Of a stretch of 64,000 bases of DNA, positions 1 through 8,829 are shown in pieces. The notes under the pieces are model-generated. The model saw only the letters and a list, made by a program, of their open reading frames with translations. It did no database searches and was not told the DNA's origin. The number at the start of each line of letters is the position of its first letter. The stretch's first letter is position 1. The position numbers and the translations under genes are program-made. The stretch is from an uncultured Bacteroidota bacterium. GTDB taxonomy: Bacteria > Bacteroidota > Bacteroidia > Chitinophagales > Chitinophagaceae. Location: assembly GCA_903853805.1 (NCBI GenBank), contig CAINUN010000062.1, forward strand, positions 37,402-101,401, in the 5' to 3' direction.

Positions 1-962
1 CAGTACCTATGTCAAGTGCAATGGGTACTTCTGCAGTCATTAAAAATGTTGGAGAGTTATCCAATCATGGGGTTGAATTAAGTTTAAATACTACACCAAT
101 TAGACTTTCTTCAGGTTTCCGTTGGGATGTTGATTTTAACTACTCAAAAAACATCAACAAGGTTGTTTCTTTAGCTGATGGTGTAGATCAATTATTTATT
201 GCAGGATTTGAAAATGGTGCTATATATGCAATTCCTGGTCAACCTTTCGGTTCTATTTTTGGAAGTGCTTATTTAAGAGATGCCAAGGGGAATATGATAA
301 TTAATGACGATGTAAATGACCCTGGTTATGGAATGCCTATCGTTGGTACAACCAATAAAGTTATTGGAAACATTCAACCAAAATGGTTTGGTTCTATAGT
401 TAACCGATTCTCTTATAAAAACTGGTCTTTGAGTGCTCAAATTGACATCAAAAAAGGTGGTCAGATTTGGAATGGTACTCGTGGTGCTTTAGGTTATTTT
501 GGTACATCTGCTGAGACGGGAACTCGTGGTGATACAACTGTGTTTTCTGGAGTTTTAGGACATCCTAATGCAATTGGAGACATAACACACTTTGGTACTG
601 GTAATACAGAATTGCCGGGTGCAGGTGATGTGAATTCCATTAAAGCTGTGCGTGACCAATATTACTGGCAAAACATCGGAAGTAGTTTCATTGGTGCTGC
701 AGAAGCTTCTGTTGAAGATGGATCTTTTGTACGTCTTCGTCAATTGGGATTGACTTATGAATTGCCATACTCTATCATCAATAAAGCGCATTTCCAGAAT
801 TTTTCAGTCACCGTTTTCATGAACAACATATTATTGTGGACCAAGTACAAAGGAGTTGACCCTGAAACAAGTCTTGGTGGGCCAGCTAATGGACAAGGAC
901 TAGATTACTTCAACAACCCGGGAATAAAATCTTATGGTATAAGATTAAACGTTGGTCTATAA
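1..962 (+). CDS. SusC/RagA-like TonB-linked outer membrane protein, C-terminal part
   Basis: This is the last ~319 residues of a SusC-type TonB-dependent receptor, the outer membrane channel that imports glycans or peptides together with a SusD lipoprotein. The frame is open to the left edge of the window, so the gene is cut and the internal ATG at position 9 is not its start. The visible part has late beta-barrel features: alternating aromatic strands, the stretch around VRLRQLGLTYELP, a MNNILLWTKYKGVDPE segment close to the end, and a last strand ending in GIRLNVGL. SusC proteins are usually about 1000 residues, so roughly two thirds is missing. The SusD gene follows after 23 bases on the same strand. 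The substrate cannot be told from this fragment. Confidence 0.9.
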   Translation, partial: VPMSSAMGTSAVIKNVGELSNHGVELSLNTTPIRLSSGFRWDVDFNYSKNINKVVSLADGVDQLFIAGFENGAIYAIPGQPFGSIFGSAYLRDAKGNMIINDDVNDPGYGMPIVGTTNKVIGNIQPKWFGSIVNRFSYKNWSLSAQIDIKKGGQIWNGTRGALGYFGTSAETGTRGDTTVFSGVLGHPNAIGDITHFGTGNTELPGAGDVNSIKAVRDQYYWQNIGSSFIGAAEASVEDGSFVRLRQLGLTYELPYSIINKAHFQNFSVTVFMNNILLWTKYKGVDPETSLGGPANGQGLDYFNNPGIKSYGIRLNVGL

Positions 963-985
963 TTCACTCTAAAAATATTCAAAGC

Positions 986-2332
986 ATGAAAAAATCAAGA
1001 TTATATCAAATCATACTTTTAAGCGTTGTAATAATAGCTTTGGGGTCTTGTCGAAAGAATTATATCACAGACGCTAACAATTACGAAAACGGCACACAAA
1101 CTGTAACACCTAGTGTTTTACTAAGTACTGTAGAAGGTTCTCTCGCTTATTCTCAAGGAGGTGACTTGAGCCGTTTTACGTCTTTATTTACTCAACAAAC
1201 TTTAGGCGCATCTCGTCAAGCAGAAGCATATTATACTTATGTTTTAACTTCTCAGGACGCTGATGGGTTATGGACAAACCTATACACATCAGTTTTAATG
1301 AACAACGACAGCCTTATAGCATTATCAGAAAGGAAACATTATGCTGCATATGGCGGCGTTGCTAGAATAATGAAAGCCTATACCTTTCAGGTGATGGTAG
1401 ATTGTTGGGGCGACCTCCCTTTTTCGCAAGCACTTCAAGGGTTGACCTATCCAAAACCTAAGTATGATAGCGCTAGTCAGGTGTATAATGCGATTCTAAC
1501 ATTATGTAACACTGCCATTGACAGTTTATCAAGTTCAAATCCTGGTGCTCTTATACCAAGTGATGAAGACTTTATTTACAACGGCGATCTAAACAAATGG
1601 ATCATGTTTGCTCATGCTATAAAGGCAAGGGTTTATATGCATCAAAGCAAGGGCAACGCAACAATGGCTCAGCATGCACTAGATGAAATTGCACTTTCAT
1701 TTACTAGCAATGCAGATGGTGCAGTATATCCATTCCTTGGAGGCACTGAAACATCAGCAAATCCTTGGTATCAGTTCAATCAACAAAGAACAGACATCAA
1801 TTTCTCCACCAGCACTTTGCTTCAAAATATGTTGGCTAATGGCGATCCAAGAACATTTGTTTATGCAGATACTTCAAATGCAGAAACTTTGGGCACGTAT
1901 TATGGCGATATGACAGGAACTGTTGAATTCATCACTTACGAAGAGTTGCAGTTTATGAAAGCAGAAGCTACGTTAGCTACTGGCGGAACAACTGTAGATG
2001 CTGAAACGGCTTACCAAGAAGGCATCACTGCAAGTATGACTAAGTTAGGTGTAGATGCTGGCGATATGGCTACTTACATTGGCACATACGGAACACTTTC
2101 TACTTCAAATGATACTGCAAAAACGCAAATCGTTTCAGAAGCGTTCACCGCATTGTATCTTAACCCAGAGGCATGGACTTTATGGCGTAGAACAGGAATC
2201 CCTTCTTTAACTCCAATAAAAGGAACTACAGTACCTCGCCGTTTTATGTATCCTCAAACAGAGTATTCATATAACGCTTCAAATACTCCTACTTCTACAT
2301 TATTTGCTCCAAAAGTTTTCTGGGACAAATAA
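986..2332 (+). CDS. SusD/RagB-family nutrient-binding outer membrane lipoprotein
   Basis: A 448-residue surface lipoprotein that would cap the SusC channel encoded just upstream and bind the incoming nutrient. The N-terminus is a lipoprotein signal: two lysines, a hydrophobic stretch and the lipobox LGSC, with Cys22 as the lipidated residue. The body is helix-rich with TPR-like segments, for example ARIMKAYTFQVMVDCWGDLPF around residue 130, which is typical of SusD proteins of the SusD-like_2 type. C-terminal features such as SEAFTALYLNPEAWTLWRRTG also fit that family. It forms one transcription unit with the SusC gene and is closed by a strong hairpin terminator. The substrate is unknown. 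Confidence 0.93.
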   Translation: MKKSRLYQIILLSVVIIALGSCRKNYITDANNYENGTQTVTPSVLLSTVEGSLAYSQGGDLSRFTSLFTQQTLGASRQAEAYYTYVLTSQDADGLWTNLYTSVLMNNDSLIALSERKHYAAYGGVARIMKAYTFQVMVDCWGDLPFSQALQGLTYPKPKYDSASQVYNAILTLCNTAIDSLSSSNPGALIPSDEDFIYNGDLNKWIMFAHAIKARVYMHQSKGNATMAQHALDEIALSFTSNADGAVYPFLGGTETSANPWYQFNQQRTDINFSTSTLLQNMLANGDPRTFVYADTSNAETLGTYYGDMTGTVEFITYEELQFMKAEATLATGGTTVDAETAYQEGITASMTKLGVDAGDMATYIGTYGTLSTSNDTAKTQIVSEAFTALYLNPEAWTLWRRTGIPSLTPIKGTTVPRRFMYPQTEYSYNASNTPTSTLFAPKVFWDK

Positions 2333-2355
2333 TCTAAGAAGAGTCAATTATTTTC

Positions 2356-2389
2356 ACAGGCAGCCATTTCGGCTGCCTGTTTTTTTTTT
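2356..2389 (+). terminator. Rho-independent terminator of the SusCD unit
   Basis: A perfect 9-bp GC-rich stem (caggcagcc / ggctgcctg) with a five-base loop is followed by an uninterrupted run of about ten T. It lies 24 bases after the SusD stop codon. Confidence 0.95.
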
Positions 2390-2425
2390 AATGACCCCAT
2401 TTTTCAAAAACCCTAATTTGCAGTT

Positions 2426-3142
2426 ATGAAAGCTATGATTTTTGCAGCTGGTTTAGGCACTCGTCTTAAGCCATTCACCGACCAACATCCTAAGGCTTTG
2501 GCAACCGTAAATGGCAAAACTCTTTTGGAGATCTCTATTCTTTTTCTTCAAAAATTTGGCATCAATGAAGTCATTGTCAATGTGCATCATTTTGCAGAAC
2601 AAATTGAAAAGACAATCAAAGACAATAACGGATTTGGAAGTGTTGTTACTATCTCTGATGAACGCCAAGAAGTTTTGGAAACAGGTGGTGGTTTATTAAA
2701 TGCTGCTAGCTATTTTAATGGTGAAGAAGATTTTGTGGTAATGAATGTAGATGTGCTTACTAACCTTGATTTGGGGAAAATGATAGCGCAACACCTCAAT
2801 GAAAAGAATTTTGCAACGCTTGCTGTTTTGCAACGAGAGTCCTCACGTAAATTACTTTTTGATAAACAGATGGTTTTGTGTGGTTGGAAAAACATCTCTA
2901 CAAGTCAAGAAAAAATAAGCAGAGCAGTACAACCGGCTATTCCATTTGCTTTCAGTGGTATTCAGGTTTTAAACCGTGAAATACTCAATATGCCTTTTAC
3001 AGGCAAGTTTTCTATGATTGATGTTTACCTCCACTTTGCCAAAACACAAACCATTAAAGGTTTCGACCACACAGGCGATGTATTCATAGATGTAGGAAAA
3101 CCAACAAGCCTGCAAGAAGCAGGCTCGTTAGGAATATTTTAG
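2426..3142 (+). CDS. Sugar-phosphate nucleotidyltransferase (NTP-transferase family, MurU-like)
   Basis: A 238-residue enzyme that should join a nucleoside triphosphate to a sugar 1-phosphate. The N-terminal signature GLGTRLKPFTDQHPKAL (residues 9-25) is the nucleotide-binding loop of the family, followed by ETGGGLLNA and the metal-binding segment VVMNVDVLTNLD near residue 110. It is short and lacks the left-handed beta-helix of GlmU or the GlgC tail. That length resembles MurNAc-1-phosphate uridylyltransferase (MurU) and related mannose-1-phosphate enzymes; in recycling pathways MurU is usually paired with a kinase (AmgK), which is not adjacent here. The exact sugar is therefore an inference. 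It is convergent with the next gene, with 15 bases between them. Confidence 0.85.
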   Translation: MKAMIFAAGLGTRLKPFTDQHPKALATVNGKTLLEISILFLQKFGINEVIVNVHHFAEQIEKTIKDNNGFGSVVTISDERQEVLETGGGLLNAASYFNGEEDFVVMNVDVLTNLDLGKMIAQHLNEKNFATLAVLQRESSRKLLFDKQMVLCGWKNISTSQEKISRAVQPAIPFAFSGIQVLNREILNMPFTGKFSMIDVYLHFAKTQTIKGFDHTGDVFIDVGKPTSLQEAGSLGIF

Positions 3143-3157
3143 TGAACTTTTTTCTTG

Positions 3158-6100
3158 CTATCTCATTAGGGTAACGTTCCCTTTGTACTTTTCTGATTCG
3201 CCCGATTTCATATCCACTGTTATGAGATAAACATAAACCCCCATAGGTTGATCAGCGCCATTGTATTTTCCATCCCAACCACGACCGTCAAGTTTGGTAG
3301 TCTCGAACATTAAGATACCCCATCGGTCATAAATTTTCATTTCGAAAGAAGTTATACCTCTTGTGAAAAGATTTCTTGGAATAAAAAAATCATTGGTACC
3401 ATCGCCATTTGGCGTAAATGCATTTGGAATATCAATGTAACAATCTTTGAAGATTTCAATAGTATCATTTGCATCGCATCCTTTGAGGGAAACATTAACG
3501 GTATAAATTCCAGGATGACCTACAAAAATACTGCTAGAAGTAGCGCCCGTATTCCATCGCCAAATTGCATCCGGATTGCCCATGTTATTTACATCAGCTA
3601 GCATAAATCCGACAACACCAGGACACATACTTGTATCATGACCCAAGTCAATGCGAGGGAAAGGATTGATAGTTACATTTTTAGTTGTAGAAGCGTCGGG
3701 GCATGCACGGAAATGAACAGTAAGCCCTATGTTAAATACATCAGCCGTGTCAAATGCATGACTGATTGGATTTTTACCAGACAAAATAGAACCATCTCCA
3801 AAACTCCAATCAAATCCAGTGCTTCCACCGCCATAATATTGAGCGTTGAAAATGATTTGTTGCCCTTCACACAAATTATCACCATTGGTTACAAAATCAA
3901 CTGTAGTAATAGAATCAACCAATATGACACGACGGAAGGTGTCTTTACAACCACTTGCATTGGTAACTACAAGATAAGGATGATAAAGCCCAGAATTAAT
4001 ATAGCTATGGTTAGGATTGATATTAAGCGCAGTATTACCATCTCCAAAATCCCAGAAATACGTGATAGCATTTGCTGAAGAGGCATTGCTGAACGTAATG
4101 ATATCTCCCTGACAAATTGTGTCTTTAGATGCAGTAAAGGAAGCGCGAACTTCATCTACAAAAATCCCATAATTAACGGTGTCAATGCAACCTGTTAAAT
4201 CGCTGAGAATTAGTTTCACTGCATAAGAACCACCAACTGCATATTGATGAACCGCAGGGTTTGTAGTGTCAGACTGATTATCGCCGAAGAGCCAAGTATA
4301 TGAAGTTGCAGTTTGCCCACTCAATTTTAGTCCAGTAAACTTAATTGTTTTACAAGCTGTTGCCGTGTCGGTAATTTTATAATCAAAGTTCTTGATTGTT
4401 ATTTGCTTTATAACACTGTCATTACAAGCACCACCGTTTTCATAAACAAACAGCTTTACCGTGTAAGTGCCTTTCACAGGATAAAAATGTGTAGGGCTAG
4501 ATTGGTTGGTAGATGTGCCATCACCAAAATCCCAAAAAACAGTATGACCTCCAGTAGTTACAATAGACTTATCCGTAAATTTATAGGTATTACAGGCAAC
4601 TACTGAGTCTGTAAATGCAGGTTGAATAACATTGGCAAAAGTATCAGTTGGTGTTACTATTTGAAGATTATATAAAGCCTGTCCTGCTTGGCCAGATGTA
4701 GCGCCCCAAGCATTACTATTATACATCACAATGCCATTAGTTCCGCCTAAATAAGATGAGGCAATGCTAGAAGGAGTGCTCGCTGATTTTAGCCATAAAA
4801 CACCGCCACCGCCGCCGCCGCCAGGACCTACTTGTTGGTTAGTAGAGGAACCCAACTCATCTGCACCTTTTCCACCATTAGCCATTACCGTAACACTACC
4901 TCCAAATTTGTTGGCATTAAGTAAAATAGTGCCACCGCCGCCGCCGCCGCCCATACCATCGTGGCATGTATTACCTCCTAAAGAAGTACACTCAATACCA
5001 CCGCCACCATTACTCATAATATAGCCAGTTCCGCCTATAGAGTCGGCAGTAATTATTACTATACCCCCGCCATTACCACCAGTAGTATTTGTCACTGTAT
5101 TTGATTGACCTGCGCCACCGCCGCCACCTAAATAAATTTTGTTGTTGGCGTTGGAATAATTCAAACTTTCACCGCCAATACCACCTGTAATATTTGTAGC
5201 AGGGCTTGCAACACAGCCTTCAAATTGGTAACCACCAAAACCGCCCGTGCCACCATTACTTCCACCGCCACCGCCAGAATTATGTCCGTTTCCGCCGCCG
5301 CCGCCATTCGATAATTTGCCTCTTCCCATTTGTTTGAAAACAGAAATCGTAGCAATGCCTTCTCCCTTAAAATTACTTGAGTCTTGATTGGCGTATGCAT
5401 AATAGTCTGTGACGTTGCAATAACTATTGTTGCTTGAAAACGGATTACCTATTGCCCCTTGAAATCCTTTTTCGCTGACGTCAATTCGGTCGTTAATGGT
5501 AATTCTGTTGGCAACATTTACGGCAAACACACCGCCCTTTTTCCCATTCCAAGGTGCGCAGGTATGTGCCTGCGAAACCGTGTAATTTTGATAATAAGGC
5601 ACCCTTACAATTTGCACATTTCCTTTAGGGAAATCATAGTTCTTTAATAGCTTGTATTTCAACTTAAGCGATTTGCCCAGCTTAGATTTTATGATATTGT
5701 ACTCATAATTTCCTGCATTGTTTAAGGCTGTAACATTGCCAAATGATGCCGTATTGGAAGAGTCAATCACTGCACCTTTCATTTGTATGACAAGAATAGT
5801 ATCGCCAGTTTTAAATTTTACAGAAGTATCAACCACCAAAGTATTGTTGCAAGGCAAGTAACTTTCTACAGCAGCATAATCATTAATAGTTTTCGAAGGC
5901 TGCATAAACGTGTTACAAAGCGCTGCAATTTCCTGAGTAGTCAATTGTCTTTTATACAGTCTTATTTCATCCATATTCCCATCAAAATATTGAGGGTCAT
6001 TTTGCCACCAAGTACCAAGTCTTAAAGTGCCGAGAATACAAGAGTCAATAATATTCGGAGTGCCAACGGTAACATTTGTTTGCGAAGCAAGTGCCCCATT

Positions 6101-6649
6101 CACATAAATCTTCTTCAAGCTACTATCAAAAGTCATCACCACACAATACCATTGATTCGGCAGAATTGAAGTGCCTGAATACGCTATATCTTGAGCAAAG
6201 TTTCCTGAATAAGCACATCCATTTGTATGATTAGTTGCCCAAAACAAACCCGTACCCGTAAGGCTGCCAAGATTGAAACCTAAGTCATACTGAAAATCCG
6301 AAGGCAATCCACTGTAAACAGATTTAGACATCAAATACTGCCCGTTTGCAGAATTGGTTCTAAACCTAAATGCTATTGAAAAGTGGGAACCCGGTGTATG
6401 TTTTACAGAAGAAGGAATAGAAACCCATCCGTTAGTGCCGTTAAAACTGATAGCACTATTGGCATTGCCAAACTGATCGGCAACAAAGGTGACACCGCCA
6501 AAAGGGATGCCTGTATTGCCATTTCCGGTGGCATCGGCAAAACTGCCATTGAAAGGATAGTAGGCAACCAAGCCTGAATTAAGATTTACTTGAGCATTTG
6601 CCAACAAACAAATCGAGAGTAAGCTAAAAAGTAAAAACAGCTTTTTCAT
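3158..6649 (-). CDS. Large secreted multidomain protein with LamG, glycine-rich, PKD and T9SS type B sorting domains
   Basis: A 1163-residue cell-surface or secreted protein. I place the start at position 6649 because it yields a clean signal peptide (MKKLFLLFSLLSICLLANAQ); an ORF start 13 codons earlier only adds residues ahead of it. Domains in order: a LamG/concanavalin-like domain (about residues 25-245), a linker with a beta-rich segment, a region with many runs of consecutive glycines (about 440-660), then four PKD-like domains carrying WDFGDG or similar cores, and a C-terminal gliding-motility-type sorting domain beginning at IPNAFTPNGDGTNDFF. That last domain is the type B signal exported by the type IX secretion system. 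Function is probably adhesion or glycan contact, but no catalytic residues are visible. Confidence 0.9.
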   Translation of the reverse strand: MKKLFLLFSLLSICLLANAQVNLNSGLVAYYPFNGSFADATGNGNTGIPFGGVTFVADQFGNANSAISFNGTNGWVSIPSSVKHTPGSHFSIAFRFRTNSANGQYLMSKSVYSGLPSDFQYDLGFNLGSLTGTGLFWATNHTNGCAYSGNFAQDIAYSGTSILPNQWYCVVMTFDSSLKKIYVNGALASQTNVTVGTPNIIDSCILGTLRLGTWWQNDPQYFDGNMDEIRLYKRQLTTQEIAALCNTFMQPSKTINDYAAVESYLPCNNTLVVDTSVKFKTGDTILVIQMKGAVIDSSNTASFGNVTALNNAGNYEYNIIKSKLGKSLKLKYKLLKNYDFPKGNVQIVRVPYYQNYTVSQAHTCAPWNGKKGGVFAVNVANRITINDRIDVSEKGFQGAIGNPFSSNNSYCNVTDYYAYANQDSSNFKGEGIATISVFKQMGRGKLSNGGGGGNGHNSGGGGGSNGGTGGFGGYQFEGCVASPATNITGGIGGESLNYSNANNKIYLGGGGGAGQSNTVTNTTGGNGGGIVIITADSIGGTGYIMSNGGGGIECTSLGGNTCHDGMGGGGGGGTILLNANKFGGSVTVMANGGKGADELGSSTNQQVGPGGGGGGGVLWLKSASTPSSIASSYLGGTNGIVMYNSNAWGATSGQAGQALYNLQIVTPTDTFANVIQPAFTDSVVACNTYKFTDKSIVTTGGHTVFWDFGDGTSTNQSSPTHFYPVKGTYTVKLFVYENGGACNDSVIKQITIKNFDYKITDTATACKTIKFTGLKLSGQTATSYTWLFGDNQSDTTNPAVHQYAVGGSYAVKLILSDLTGCIDTVNYGIFVDEVRASFTASKDTICQGDIITFSNASSANAITYFWDFGDGNTALNINPNHSYINSGLYHPYLVVTNASGCKDTFRRVILVDSITTVDFVTNGDNLCEGQQIIFNAQYYGGGSTGFDWSFGDGSILSGKNPISHAFDTADVFNIGLTVHFRACPDASTTKNVTINPFPRIDLGHDTSMCPGVVGFMLADVNNMGNPDAIWRWNTGATSSSIFVGHPGIYTVNVSLKGCDANDTIEIFKDCYIDIPNAFTPNGDGTNDFFIPRNLFTRGITSFEMKIYDRWGILMFETTKLDGRGWDGKYNGADQPMGVYVYLITVDMKSGESEKYKGNVTLMR
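4799..5312 (-). repeat. (CCG)n triplet tracts encoding glycine runs
   Basis: Within the large type B protein gene there are several short tracts of CCG/CCA triplets, for example near positions 4801-4822, 4931-4951 and 5296-5307. On the coding strand they read as GGN glycine codons giving runs of five to seven glycines. They are much more GC-rich than the surroundings and could expand or contract by whole codons without shifting the frame. Confidence 0.75.
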
Positions 6650-6775
6650 CCTTAATAGAGAATTAAAAGTTAAAAGTACGAACTGCATTCGATTTTAATT
6701 GCCTTATAAGACAATCTAATTTTCAAAAAAGTCGAAAAATTTTTAACAAAAAATAAAACTGTTTGACAGCATTGA

Positions 6776-6783
6776 TATATTTG
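6776..6783 (+). promoter_or_regulatory. Bacteroidota -7 promoter element upstream of the glycosyltransferase
   Basis: The octamer TATATTTG matches the Bacteroidota sigma-A consensus TAnnTTTG exactly and lies in the divergent intergenic region. It would give a leader of about 60 bases before the chosen ATG at 6846. No TTG is found 19-21 bases upstream, so the -33 part is weak. Confidence 0.5.
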
Positions 6784-6845
6784 TTCAAAAGCGAGTAAAG
6801 CAATTTGTAAAATTGTCAATCACTCGTCATGTTCGATTCCACAAA

Positions 6846-7679
6846 ATGGTCAAAGTCTCCATAATCATTCCGTGCTACAATCACGGCAAGTACCTCATTG
6901 AAACCCTCAAAAGCATTGAAGCGTCAAAAACAACTTATAGTTTTGAGGTAATCATTGTGAATGATGGTAGTTCAGATGCTTTTACCAATGAATATTTGCA
7001 AGAGCTAAAAAAAGAAAATTACAAAGTCATTTTTCAAGAAAACAAAGGGGTTTGCGAGACAAGAAACGTAGGAATTAGAGTAGCAGAAGGCGAATATTTA
7101 TTGCCAATTGATTCCGACAACAACATAAAACCTGACTACATTCAAAAAGCAGTTGATTTTTTAGAGGAAAATAAACACTACGATATTCTTTACTGCAACG
7201 CCCAACTTATTGGCGACCAATCGGGCAATAATATTTGTGGTGAATTCAATTTGCAACGATTGATGCTCGATAATTTCATTGACAATTGCTCTGTTTATAG
7301 AAAATCTGTTTGGGATAAATTAGGAGGTTACGAATCTTCTCGACTTGTTGCTGGCTTAGAAGATTGGGAGTTTTGGTTGAGGGCTGCCTTTGCGGGTTTT
7401 AAATTTTATTATAGGAACGAAGTATTGTTTGAATACCGAGTTCTTGCCAATTCTGGCATCCGAAGTTTGAATAAAAACAAAACAAGGAACAACCAAATTA
7501 TGGATCATTTCCAACAGAAAATGGCTTCTGAATTTGGTCCTCACTATGTAGATGAATACATCATCCGAAACCTGAAAAAAAGCCCAATAGGGTTTATGTC
7601 TAAACTGATACTAAAAGCATTCTTTCCTGCTAAATTTGCAAACTTGGTCGCCCAAGGCAAACTCAGAAAGTACCTCTAA
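6846..7679 (+). CDS. Family 2 glycosyltransferase (GT-A fold)
   Basis: A 277-residue cytoplasmic glycosyltransferase. The start at 6846 gives MVKVSIIIPCYNHG, the usual N-terminus of the family; an upstream TTG at 6813 only adds eleven unlikely residues. Visible signatures are the nucleotide-binding strand SIIIPCYN, VNDGSSD (about residue 40), GVCETRNVGI, the metal-binding DSDN (DxD-like, near residue 93) and the acceptor-side GLEDWEFWLRA with the catalytic ED pair. It overlaps the following methyltransferase by one base, so the two are translationally coupled and probably build or decorate a surface polysaccharide or glycoprotein glycan. Donor and acceptor are unknown. Confidence 0.92.
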   Translation: MVKVSIIIPCYNHGKYLIETLKSIEASKTTYSFEVIIVNDGSSDAFTNEYLQELKKENYKVIFQENKGVCETRNVGIRVAEGEYLLPIDSDNNIKPDYIQKAVDFLEENKHYDILYCNAQLIGDQSGNNICGEFNLQRLMLDNFIDNCSVYRKSVWDKLGGYESSRLVAGLEDWEFWLRAAFAGFKFYYRNEVLFEYRVLANSGIRSLNKNKTRNNQIMDHFQQKMASEFGPHYVDEYIIRNLKKSPIGFMSKLILKAFFPAKFANLVAQGKLRKYL

Positions 7680-8398
7680 TGGAAAACAATCGTTCAGAAA
7701 ATTTATCTCGGCTTAGTTATACTTCAACTTCCATTAACGACCCCTATTATTTAGAGTACAAATACCTCTTTCCCGACCTTAAAAACGCCGTCATAAACTA
7801 TGCTTCAGGTGATGTTTTAGACATAGGTTGTGGCAACAAACCTTACCTCAGTTTTTTTGAAGGGAAAATAAAAACCTATGCAGGCTGCGACATTGTTCAA
7901 TCCAACCAAAACTTGGTAGATATTATTTGTCCGGCTACCGACATTCCCTTGCCCGATGCCTGCAAAGACACCGTCTTCAACACACAAGTGCTCGAGCACG
8001 TAGCCGACCATAAAAAATTGCTTTCCGAAGCCTATCGCATCCTTCGTCCGGGTGGTCACCTCATCCTTTCCTGCCCCATGTGTTGGGAGCATCATGAAGT
8101 GCCTTACGACTTTTTCAGGTTCACCAAACACGGGCTTGAATACCTACTGCAAGAACGCGGTTTCGAAACCATTTACATAAAACCCAATGGTGGAAAATGG
8201 GCATTAGTAGGTCAGGTTTTTCTCAATAGCATTCGCGCTTCCTTCGAAAAAAAATCTTGGAAAAGAAGCCTTTTCAAAAACCTTTATTTTCTCTTTCGCA
8301 TCAAGTGGTTAGTAAACGTGTTTTTCGGTTGGCTCGATAAAAAAGACTTCGACGACAGCGCTACCCTCAATTTTGTATTGGTAGCAAGAAAGCCATAA
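7679..8398 (+). CDS. Class I SAM-dependent methyltransferase
   Basis: A 239-residue methyltransferase of the Methyltransf_11 type. The SAM-binding loop is VLDIGCGNKPYL (about residues 42-53), followed by the acidic residue in AGCDIV, and the later motif ILRPGGHLILSCP near residue 128 is typical of the fold. Its ATG shares one base with the stop codon of the glycosyltransferase, which suggests coupled translation and a joint role, for instance methylating a sugar or lipid-linked glycan. The C-terminal 60 residues are basic and aromatic and may contact membrane or acceptor. The substrate cannot be inferred further. Confidence 0.9.
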   Translation: MENNRSENLSRLSYTSTSINDPYYLEYKYLFPDLKNAVINYASGDVLDIGCGNKPYLSFFEGKIKTYAGCDIVQSNQNLVDIICPATDIPLPDACKDTVFNTQVLEHVADHKKLLSEAYRILRPGGHLILSCPMCWEHHEVPYDFFRFTKHGLEYLLQERGFETIYIKPNGGKWALVGQVFLNSIRASFEKKSWKRSLFKNLYFLFRIKWLVNVFFGWLDKKDFDDSATLNFVLVARKP

Positions 8399-8829
8399 GC
8401 CGTTCCCAACCCAACTTCATTTTATTACTTACGCTTTACTATTAAAGCAAGTGAATTTATCATTCTGGCAAGTTTTTCTTCCATTATAGCATTTCATTCT
8501 TTCGGTATGTCATCCCGTTCCATCAGTATGTCATCCGGTTCTTTCAGTATCTCATCCCGTTCTTTCGGTATCTCATCCTGTTCCTTCGGTATGTAATCCG
8601 GTTCTTTCGGTATGTAATCCGGTTCCATCAGTATGTAATCCGGTTCCATTGAAATGTCATCCCATTCCATCATTTTGCCTGCCGCAACCTGCCAACAATA
8701 GCCTCTACCACAAATCCAAGCATTGTTATTCCTACCACTACCCAAATAAAGCCCCTACCTAAACAATTGCTCCTCTCTATCTCATTTCAAAAAATCCTAC
8801 CTTGCAGCATCATTTATCCTTTGCCTTTC
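8399..8829. other. Intergenic region of about 430 bases dominated by a tandem array
   Basis: Between the methyltransferase and coaBC. The first hundred bases hold a weak imperfect hairpin (around GCTTTA-CTAT-TAAAGC) without a good T run, so it is only a doubtful terminator. The centre is the eight-unit 21-bp array described separately. The final ~150 bases carry no clear TAnnTTTG element; the nearest match (TACCTTGC) before coaBC deviates from consensus. No convincing gene is present. Confidence 0.7.
8506..8673. repeat. Tandem array of eight degenerate 21-bp units
   Basis: Eight head-to-tail units of exactly 21 bp occupy 8506-8673 with no spacer or indel. The plus-strand consensus is approximately TATGTCATCCGGTTCTTTCAG, with variation mostly at fixed positions (C/A at unit position 6, C/G at 11, CTTTC or CCATC near the end). 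Because 21 is seven codons, any open frame reads as a heptapeptide repeat. The minus strand is open for 83 codons (8494-8745) and reads as KEPDYIP-like heptads. The plus strand is also open through the first seven units in one frame (YVIRFFQ-like heptads). Whether any frame is translated is unclear; the preserved 21-bp spacing is the robust observation. Confidence 0.9.

Noticed and set aside
3638..4078. 146-codon open frame antisense to the large type B protein gene
   Set aside because: It overlaps the PKD-coding region and has no recognisable domain; the minus-strand gene is clearly the real one.
4764..5024. Proline-rich open frame antisense to the glycine-rich coding region
   Set aside because: The proline runs are the reverse-strand reading of the GGN glycine codons, not a separate protein.
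8506..8673. CRISPR array or CRISPR-like locus
   Set aside because: The 21-bp units are contiguous without unique spacers and there are no cas genes nearby.
8494..8745. An 83-codon gene in the minus strand of the 21-bp array
   Set aside because: The open frame is an almost automatic result of a 21-bp period, the plus strand is open too, and there is no promoter or family match. I keep it as a possibility in the findings but do not annotate it as a gene.
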